The notes beneath the pieces are model-generated. The model searched no databases and was not told where the DNA came from. It worked only from the letters and a program-made list of their open reading frames with translations. Positions 23,465 to 28,539 of a DNA stretch of 28,539 nucleotides are shown here, one piece after another (position 1 is the stretch's first letter; each line of letters opens with the position of its first letter). The stretch comes from Roseimarinus sp035271585. Lineage in GTDB: Bacteria; Bacteroidota; Bacteroidia; Bacteroidales; Prolixibacteraceae. The position numbers were made by a program, and so were the translations under genes. Location: contig DATERL010000169.1 in the NCBI GenBank assembly GCA_035271585.1, forward strand, positions 1-28,539, read 5' to 3'.

Positions 23465-23492
23465 TTGTATTTTAATGTGTTTTGTAGGTTTG
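23465..23492 (+). promoter_or_regulatory. Putative promoter of the GH5 gene
   Basis: TAGGTTTG (23485-23492) fits TAnnTTTG. TTG at 23465-23467 lies 17 bp upstream, slightly short for a -33 box. The start codon is 31 bp downstream of the -7 box. Confidence 0.45.
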
Positions 23493-23523
23493 TAAATTAT
23501 GTTTCAAATAAATACTTTATCCA

Positions 23524-24996
23524 ATGACAAAAGCATTTTACTTGTTGAATTTTCTGTTTTGTTTCTTTTTTGCAGCTTGTAATGATGACCTACCTCAATA
23601 TGAAGAAAAAAGTTTTTTACTGCTCAATGAATCCACTTTATTGTTTGATGAAACTGGTGGTGAAAAAACCCTAAGCGTATTTAGTAATACTTCGTGGGCT
23701 ATTACTGGAGCAAACGAGTGGTGCCATTTATCGGCAAACTCGGGCAGCGACAGTCTGAAAGTAGTCATTACAGTTGACCCCAACCAATCGAAAGAAGAGC
23801 GTGTTTGCGAATTGTTATTTGAAACCGACCAGGTTGAAAACACAAAAGTATCAGTAAGCCAGAAAGCATTTAGCCAAATCGAAGAAGAAGAAGAGCTAAG
23901 TAATGATTATCCCGATATGCGTCAAATTAGCTCGCTGGAGTTGTCGAAATTGATGGGTATTGGTTGGAATGTGGGAAACTCGCTTGAAGCTTTGCTCTCC
24001 CAGAACGGTGTGTTTTCGGGCAACGAAACATCGTGGGGCAATGCCAAAATCTCGCAACAATTGATCGATTCGGTAAAAGCCGCCGGTTTTAACACCGTTC
24101 GCGTTCCAGTATCGTGGTCGCATAAATTAATCGATAAAGATACTTACACCATCGATCCTGAGTGGCTTAGCCGAGTAGAAGAGGTGGTGGGGTATATCGT
24201 TTCAAATCAGATGTATGCCATTATTAATATTCACTGGGACGGTGGTTGGATGGACCATCCGTTTTACAACAAGCAGGCCGAAATAAATAATAAAATTGAA
24301 GCACTATGGATTCAAATTGCCGAGCATTTTATTGAGTATAACGACTATTTGCTTTTTGCAGGCACCAACGAAGTGCATGTCGAAAATAACTGGAATGCCC
24401 CATCAAAAGAAAATGCCGAAGTGCAAAATTCATTCAACCAGACATTTGTAGACGCAGTTCGATTAACCGGAGCGCGAAATAAATTAAGACACTTGGTGAT
24501 TCAGGGTTACAATACGAACATCGACCACACGATAAAACATTTTGTTTTGCCAAGCGATGTGGTTGAAAGCAAGCTGATGGTGGAAGTTCATTTTTACGAT
24601 CCCTACGATTTTGCTTTGCAGGAAGATAGTAACTTTAAAACACAATGGGGGGCTCCATTTGCTGGTGGCGATGTTCCCAATTGGGGACAGGAAAGCTGGG
24701 TAAATGAAGCTTTTCTAAAAATGAAAACAAAATTTGTGAACAATAATATTCCTGTTGTACTTGGCGAATACGGCGCTTTGCTCCGTACCAACTTGCAAAG
24801 TGGACAACAAGAACATATCGATGCTCGTAATTATTATCTCGAATATGTTACCAATGCAGCTCTAGAAAATGGTATTGTGCCAGTTTATTGGGATAATGGT
24901 TATGCTGGCAATAATGGTTTTGGATTGTTTAAACGTTCAAATGGTTCTTCTGTATATCCCGATGCCATTCATTCGATAATGAAAAGGAATAAGTAA
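23524..24996 (+). CDS. BACON-GH5 glycoside hydrolase, surface lipoprotein
   Basis: This 490-residue protein has a signal peptide with lipobox FAAC (Cys19) followed by NDD, the acidic pattern of surface-exported Bacteroidota lipoproteins. Residues about 32-118 form a BACON domain (LLFDETGGEKTLSVFSNTSW, then CHLSANSGSDSLKVVITVD). From about 135 is a GH5 TIM barrel: MGIGWNVGNSLEA, GFNTVRVPVSW, INIHWDGGWM, the acid/base Glu283 in FAGTNEVH, VEVHFYDPYDF and the nucleophile Glu415 in VVLGEYGAL. The usual NEP is NEV here. Such enzymes cut beta-1,4-glucans or related hemicelluloses. No SusC/SusD pair is adjacent, so it is not in a visible polysaccharide utilisation locus. Confidence 0.93.
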   Translation: MTKAFYLLNFLFCFFFAACNDDLPQYEEKSFLLLNESTLLFDETGGEKTLSVFSNTSWAITGANEWCHLSANSGSDSLKVVITVDPNQSKEERVCELLFETDQVENTKVSVSQKAFSQIEEEEELSNDYPDMRQISSLELSKLMGIGWNVGNSLEALLSQNGVFSGNETSWGNAKISQQLIDSVKAAGFNTVRVPVSWSHKLIDKDTYTIDPEWLSRVEEVVGYIVSNQMYAIINIHWDGGWMDHPFYNKQAEINNKIEALWIQIAEHFIEYNDYLLFAGTNEVHVENNWNAPSKENAEVQNSFNQTFVDAVRLTGARNKLRHLVIQGYNTNIDHTIKHFVLPSDVVESKLMVEVHFYDPYDFALQEDSNFKTQWGAPFAGGDVPNWGQESWVNEAFLKMKTKFVNNNIPVVLGEYGALLRTNLQSGQQEHIDARNYYLEYVTNAALENGIVPVYWDNGYAGNNGFGLFKRSNGSSVYPDAIHSIMKRNK

Positions 24997-25287
24997 TAAA
25001 AGCTGAATATTTAGTTTTGGCGAAGAAGAAATCAACAGTAGCAATTACACCCAATTGTTAATTGTTGGTTTTTTTACGCATTAAGTAATCGTATTTTTAT
25101 AGTTGCTTTTTTATTGCTGATTTCATTGTAATTTATTTTCCTTTTGAATTTCAAGGGCTGGATTCAAGTCACAAATGCAACTTCTTGGTTAATCGAAAAA
25201 GCTGATATTCAAAAGGCAAGCAAAGTTAGATCTACTAAAGGCTTATTGATTCATGCTTTTGGAAGATTGGCCGTAGCATTTATTACA
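24997..25287. other. Spacer with weak terminator and gene relic
   Basis: CAATT/AATTG at 25052-25064 followed by a T run ending 25075 may terminate the GH5 transcript. The rest is covered by the membrane-protein relic. No other gene was seen. Confidence 0.4.
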
Positions 25288-25299
25288 TTAGCAATTTAA
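25081..25299 (+). pseudogene. Relic of a small membrane protein with an in-frame stop
   Basis: One frame reads LSNRIFIVAFLLLISL, then TAA at 25129-25131, then FIFLLNFKGWIQVTNATSW, LIEKADIQKASKVRSTKGLL and IHAFGRLAVAFITLAI with TAA at 25297. Before and after the internal stop the sequence looks like one continuous protein with a hydrophobic segment, suggesting a single nonsense mutation. There is no upstream ATG in the open part and no family that I recognise. Its end overlaps the 3' end of the restored third hip-operon gene by 12 bp on the other strand. Confidence 0.35.
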
Positions 25300-25724
25300 C
25301 CCTTGATTCGCATTATTAATAATCTTGTTCAGTTCAACTTTTATAGCATCAATTTTATTCGATCTATTTGCAGAAAAGATATTGCTGTTTTTTTCTGCAT
25401 ATTCAAAAAAGAAAAGTGCTTTTTGATATAAGTCTTCTTGGTTTTTTTTGGGGTGCATAATTGACCTTCAATGAAAAGCAGTTCGGCCAGTATTTCACAT
25501 TTTATGGCAGACACCTGAATGTCAGTAGTTTCTAAAGTATTAATAATAATTTCTGCATTGTTTTTGTGAAAGAATAATCGATCAACTTTGAAGTATTTAT
25601 TATAAAGTTCTTCAATTTGTGACTGTGCTTGTTCCTGTTGCTCCTTTTTAATATGGAAAAGCACTTCATTAATTCCATCGAGAAATTCCTTGAATAGCCT
25701 CATCAAATAATCTTTTTCAAACAT
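25288..25724 (-). pseudogene. Third gene of the hipBA unit, frameshifted at an A8 tract
   Basis: The intact frame starts MFEKDYLMRLFKEFLDGINE and continues through IKCEILAELLFIEGQLCTP, resembling helical DUF6483-like or TPR-like small proteins (moderate at best). At the homopolymer on plus 25442-25449 (eight T, A8 in the message) the frame slips; as read it continues to a stop at 25341 with basic, unconvincing sequence. Adding one A restores KKNQEDLYQKALFFFEYAEK, NSNIFSANRSNKIDAIKVEL and NKIINNANQGLNC with a stop at 25288, clearly the better ending. It could be a sequencing error, a pseudogene or a slippage switch. It starts 23 bp after hipA, so it is probably co-transcribed with hipBA. Confidence 0.65.
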
Positions 25725-25747
25725 TAGGTGTCAATGTATCATATTTA

Positions 25748-27052
25748 TTAAATCGTATTGTGATTGCTTTTTATCGCTTTATACAAGTCATCTCTAACTT
25801 TTGTTTTACTAGCAAAATCACTCCAGCCTTTTATCACCGAATTAATTTCTTTAACTATTGCCTCTCCTTTTTTTATGTTATTGGCTTTTGCAATTGTCAA
25901 TAAATCAGATTGTGATATGTTGTTTCGTTTACCATTTACGCTCAAAGTTTGCTGGCTAAGCCAATGGTTAGTAGGGTTATAAGAGTAGCAAACATCATAA
26001 GCAGGAGCTAACTCCCATTGTTCTTCTTTTTTTAATCGAAACGAAAAGTTTTTTGTGTGGTCATCGTAGTTAGTGGCCAATACATTAAAAACCATTCTGC
26101 GAAACATTTGCACTGCCTCAGGGTGTTTTAGTCTTAATTGACGCATGGTTTGAAACACTTGTTCGTAACTATAAGCATACATGTCGTTGTAGTCGAAATG
26201 CTGAATTCCGCAAAGTGTTTGAATGTGATGCCTGATATTGTTTCCTTCCCGGTCGAATCGTTTAGTCAGAAAGTGTGCCCTGCCATTTTCTTCCAGTAAC
26301 TCACTATCCATCATGTCAATTTCGCATTCCTTCGCCATTAGATAATAGGCATATTCCACTCGTCCCCATCCAGCGCTATCGCCAAACTGAACATCGCTTA
26401 CACCATCGAGTTTAAGGAGCCAGTGTTCAAAACCTTTGGGGGCATTTGTTTGTCCGGAACGTACTTCTCCTGTTTTGTTATTATATGCCACAAGGGCTTT
26501 TGGACGGGCTCCTCCGGCTGATGTGCCAACTTTTAAAATTTCATTTATGGCGCGTTGTTCGTCCGTAGTGATATTTGTTACAAACTTTATCCTATCGGAA
26601 AGCATTTTTTTTGCAATGTTTACTAAGCCCGATATTTCAATAGAAAAAGTATTTTTCTCTTCTTTAAATTGTGCGGGTTCAAATTCAAGGGCTCCCATGC
26701 CGCGACTACCAATAAAGCAAAGTTTCTCAACCGGATTCATGCTCCCCATTGGGCGGCCACTTTGTGCCAGCCATTGGTCAATCAGTTTATTTCCATACCT
26801 GTCAGGCAACGAATCGGCCAATAGTCCCGGAAGCCCTTTAAACGCATCATCCGCACCCTCCTTTGTTTTTAATAATTCAGGGAAACTATAAACACGATTG
26901 CCATTACTTAGTGGCATTTTAATAGGAGATAAATCCCAATTTTTGAGTGAAAAGCCATTATCAAATTGAAATGAGGCAAGACCTCTTTCGGGGAACCAGC
27001 GAACCACGCCAACTAATTGACCCCATATTTTTATATAGGCATAATCTACCAT
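25748..27052 (-). CDS. hipA: HipA-family serine/threonine kinase toxin
   Basis: This 434-residue protein has a HipA N-terminal domain (GQLVGVVRWFPERGLASFQF, then SPIKMPLSN and FKGLPGLLADSLPDRYGNKL) and a kinase domain. Seen: GTSAGGARPKA (residues 176-186, the glycine-rich loop holding the regulatory serine), LLKLDG, FLTKRFDR, the catalytic NYDDHTKNFSF at 328-338 and the metal-binding Asp353 in APAYDVCYS. In Escherichia coli HipA phosphorylates glutamyl-tRNA synthetase and stops translation; the target here is unknown. All catalytic motifs are intact, so it should be active. Its ATG overlaps the hipB stop in the sequence ATGGTAG (27052-27046), indicating coupled translation. Confidence 0.95.
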   Translation of the reverse strand: MVDYAYIKIWGQLVGVVRWFPERGLASFQFDNGFSLKNWDLSPIKMPLSNGNRVYSFPELLKTKEGADDAFKGLPGLLADSLPDRYGNKLIDQWLAQSGRPMGSMNPVEKLCFIGSRGMGALEFEPAQFKEEKNTFSIEISGLVNIAKKMLSDRIKFVTNITTDEQRAINEILKVGTSAGGARPKALVAYNNKTGEVRSGQTNAPKGFEHWLLKLDGVSDVQFGDSAGWGRVEYAYYLMAKECEIDMMDSELLEENGRAHFLTKRFDREGNNIRHHIQTLCGIQHFDYNDMYAYSYEQVFQTMRQLRLKHPEAVQMFRRMVFNVLATNYDDHTKNFSFRLKKEEQWELAPAYDVCYSYNPTNHWLSQQTLSVNGKRNNISQSDLLTIAKANNIKKGEAIVKEINSVIKGWSDFASKTKVRDDLYKAIKSNHNTI

Positions 27053-27399
27053 CCTAGATCTTTATGTTGGTTTATATTAGTGGCCTTTGAACTAGCACGT
27101 TGACGTTTGTTGTCTTGTATTTTTGCATATTCAATGGGACTAATTTCATTGTTAACTTCAAAATGGTTGAGTACATATAGCACATCTAATGCTCGTAGTA
27201 ATTGTATCAAAGTAGCTAAAGTCACTGATTCTCCATTTTCGATTTGGCTTATTGTCCACCGATTTAGTCCCGCAATTTCGGCTAATTTAAGCTGAGTGAT
27301 ATTTTTTTGTATTCGAGTATGCTTAATGAATTTACCCAACTGTGTCAAAATATCAATATCAGACATTTTCACCCAATCAATATTGGCATTTCCCATCAT
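27046..27399 (-). CDS. hipB: HipB-like XRE-family antitoxin/regulator
   Basis: This 117-residue protein has a Cro/C1-type helix-turn-helix: LGKFIKHTRIQKNITQLKLA and EIAGLNRWTISQIENGESV, then LATLIQLLRALDVL. Start codons at 27399, 27396 and 27366 are all in frame; the last (MSDIDILTQLGK) gives 106 residues and begins nearer the domain. The C-terminal tail is basic (KRQRASSKATNINQHKDLGW) and may be disordered. HipB dimers bind operators and neutralise HipA; this fits the inverted repeat over the -7 box at 27423-27450. It overlaps hipA by 7 bp. Confidence 0.9.
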   Translation of the reverse strand: MMGNANIDWVKMSDIDILTQLGKFIKHTRIQKNITQLKLAEIAGLNRWTISQIENGESVTLATLIQLLRALDVLYVLNHFEVNNEISPIEYAKIQDNKRQRASSKATNINQHKDLGW

Positions 27400-27422
27400 T
27401 AAATCTATTTATGTCGTTTAAT

Positions 27423-27450
27423 ATTAGTACCACCCAACAAAAATACTAAT
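27423..27450. promoter_or_regulatory. Operator-like inverted repeat over the hipB promoter
   Basis: ATTAGTA (27423-27429) and TACTAAT (27444-27450) are perfect inverted arms with a 14-bp spacer. The right arm overlaps the minus-strand -7 box TATTTTTG (27445-27438), and CTTG (27469-27466), 20 bp further, serves as -33 box. Centre-to-centre spacing is 21 bp, two helical turns, as expected for a dimeric repressor. Confidence 0.6.
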
Positions 27451-27469
27451 TTCTTTTGCAATAACCAAG
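27438..27469 (-). promoter_or_regulatory. Promoter of the hipBA operon
   Basis: CTTG (27469-27466), 20 bp and TATTTTTG (27445-27438) fit the Bacteroidota TTTG-N19-21-TAnnTTTG pattern with one change. Transcription would start about 27431, some 32 nt before the first ATG. Confidence 0.5.
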
Positions 27470-27840
27470 ATAACTGTTGGCGAACACCATCATTAAGGAC
27501 TTTTATGATAGTTAATGCTGGCAAATACCAACATGCTTGCTTTTTATTCAACAATAAGAATGCTAAATTTAGGCGTATTAGCTGGCAATTTGGATATGAT
27601 TTTTTCGTACCCAATGCTGAGTTTTGTAAATTGAAGCATAGTCAACCTTTTGTTTGTTAAATCAGAAGACCCCTTTATTTACTGTTTCATTTATTATTGT
27701 TAGCATTTTAAGAAAATGCATTGTAAAGCAGTACTATCATTGACAATACAACATACGCAAGAAGTACACGGTTGCTTATTTCTACGTTAATAATATACGT
27801 TAATTTTGTGCCGGCCAATATTTTTGAAAGAGATAATGAT
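27470..27840. other. Gene-free stretch between hipB promoter and the CPBP protease
   Basis: Open frames on both strands are unconvincing. A 9-bp direct repeat TACGTTAAT occurs at 27783-27791 and 27796-27804 (period 13), the second copy running into TAATTTTG (27801-27808), a plus-strand -7-like box with no gene after it. No terminator stem for the CPBP gene was found. Confidence 0.45.
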
Positions 27841-28539
27841 TTAGACAAGTATTTCTATCCTTGATTTAGTTAGTTTTCTTTTATTCTCAAATATAAAATA
27901 CATAAGAATAATCAATATTGAAATTGCAGTAAATAGTGTACATAACAGAGAGCCTTCAAACCCAAATTCTCCTCCGCTAAAAATTTTGTCCCCAGTATTT
28001 TTCACATCAAAAAGAGATTCAATTTTTAGTCCACTTACAGAAAAACCTAAAATTGAACCTTGAATAAAATTCCAAAAAAGATGTAAACTAATTGAAAACC
28101 ATAGGTTTTTAATGAAAACATAAGCGGAACCTAATAAAACACCAGCTAAAAAAAGGTTGGCAAATCCAATTTTAGTCAGGTTTGAGTTTAACCCGTGAAA
28201 AGATGAAAAAATTAAAGCACTTATTATTAAAGCAACATACTTATTCATCGAGTCTAATAAATTATTTAGGATATATCCTCTAAACAATATTTCCTCGCTT
28301 ATTGAAACAATAAAAAACAGACAAAACCCAACAAGTACTTGAGCAAAATTAAATTGATTAAATGAAATATCGATAAACCCTAAGTATTGGATTAAACCCG
28401 CCCCTCCTCCAATAATAATAAGAGCAAATAAAAATCCTAGTCCAATATCTTTAGCCTTATATTTAAATTTAAAACCTATCGATTTTATAGATTTTTTATC
28501 GATATATTTTCGTAATGTAAAAACAACTATTAAAAGGGG
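27841..28539 (-). CDS. CPBP-family (CAAX-like) intramembrane metalloprotease, 5' end outside window
   Basis: The frame is open from the window edge and gives 232 residues. Several hydrophobic segments are seen (IGLGFLFALIIIGGGAG, VLVGFCLFFIVSI, YVALIISALIFSSF, FANLFLAGVLLGSAYVF, CTLFTAISILIILMYFIF). The three CPBP motifs are intact: SEEILFRG (EExxxR), FSSFHGLN, and HLFWNF (HxxxN). The N-terminus, including a basic segment RKYIDKKSIKS, continues beyond the edge. Family members cleave within the membrane, for example prenylated proteins or bacteriocin leaders, or confer immunity to bacteriocins. The substrate is unknown. The gene is AT-rich. Confidence 0.88.
   Translation of the reverse strand, partial: PLLIVVFTLRKYIDKKSIKSIGFKFKYKAKDIGLGFLFALIIIGGGAGLIQYLGFIDISFNQFNFAQVLVGFCLFFIVSISEEILFRGYILNNLLDSMNKYVALIISALIFSSFHGLNSNLTKIGFANLFLAGVLLGSAYVFIKNLWFSISLHLFWNFIQGSILGFSVSGLKIESLFDVKNTGDKIFSGGEFGFEGSLLCTLFTAISILIILMYFIFENKRKLTKSRIEILV

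Noticed and set aside
26436..26891. 151-codon plus-strand frame antisense to hipA
   Set aside because: It covers conserved HipA motifs on the other strand and shows no domain of its own.
27405..27614. 69-codon minus-strand frame upstream of hipB
   Set aside because: It would occupy the hipB promoter and operator, and the translation has no recognisable features. A plus-strand frame over the same stretch is also open to 27661, so neither is favoured.

Overview
The window looks like a chromosomal segment of a Bacteroidota bacterium, most likely a T9SS-bearing Bacteroidales/Marinilabiliales-type or Cytophaga-like lineage. The evidence is AT-rich intergenic DNA, -7 elements of the form TAnnTTTG (some with a TTTG -33 box 19-20 bp upstream), weak Shine-Dalgarno sequences, many lipoproteins with a [S/A]-C lipobox, a GldB homologue, a secreted protein with a type A C-terminal sorting domain for the type IX secretion system, a BACON-GH5 lipoprotein and several small outer-membrane beta-barrels. 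No tRNA, rRNA, CRISPR array or intact insertion sequence was seen.

Layout. 1-176 is the tail of an outer-membrane protein. 268-3405 (minus) holds three lipoprotein genes: gldB, a repeat-containing lipoprotein and a serpin. 3541-5877 (plus) holds a small beta-barrel and nadE. 6004-6705 is a CRP/FNR-type regulator. 6706-7762 is a kilobase without a convincing gene, with an abruptly GC-rich patch and a 26-bp RNA-like hairpin. 7763-8797 is a T9SS cargo protein. 9071-10884 is a two-gene unit (outer-membrane-like protein and S41 peptidase lipoprotein) overlapping by ATGA. 11430-13820 is an LtaS-like alkaline-phosphatase-superfamily membrane enzyme.

13964-16694 (minus) contains the broken 3' end of a Gfo/Idh/MocA oxidoreductase, a small HTH protein with a textbook Bacteroidota promoter, two thioredoxin-fold proteins (one periplasmic WCGPC, one with an unusual CCGRMGPMC motif) and an acidic small protein. 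Between the last two lies a plus-strand terminator with no gene feeding it, preceded by a -7 box: a candidate small RNA. 16955-22668 is mostly housekeeping: gpmI, an aldehyde dehydrogenase, a STAS-like protein (minus), a DUF3109 protein and argH. The argH stop codon lies inside an eight-copy heptanucleotide repeat. 22757-24996 carries a small beta-barrel (minus) and a BACON-GH5 glycanase (plus).

25288-27399 (minus) is a HipBA toxin-antitoxin module followed by a third gene that is frameshifted at an A8 tract. An inverted repeat overlaps the -7 box of the hipB promoter, as expected for autoregulation. The window ends in a CPBP (CAAX-like) membrane protease that runs off the edge.

Most of the region is ordinary core metabolism and cell-surface biology. 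The parts most worth a second look are the HipBA plus third-gene unit, the orphan small-RNA candidate, the GC-rich patch after the FNR-type regulator and the promoter/operator of the small HTH gene.
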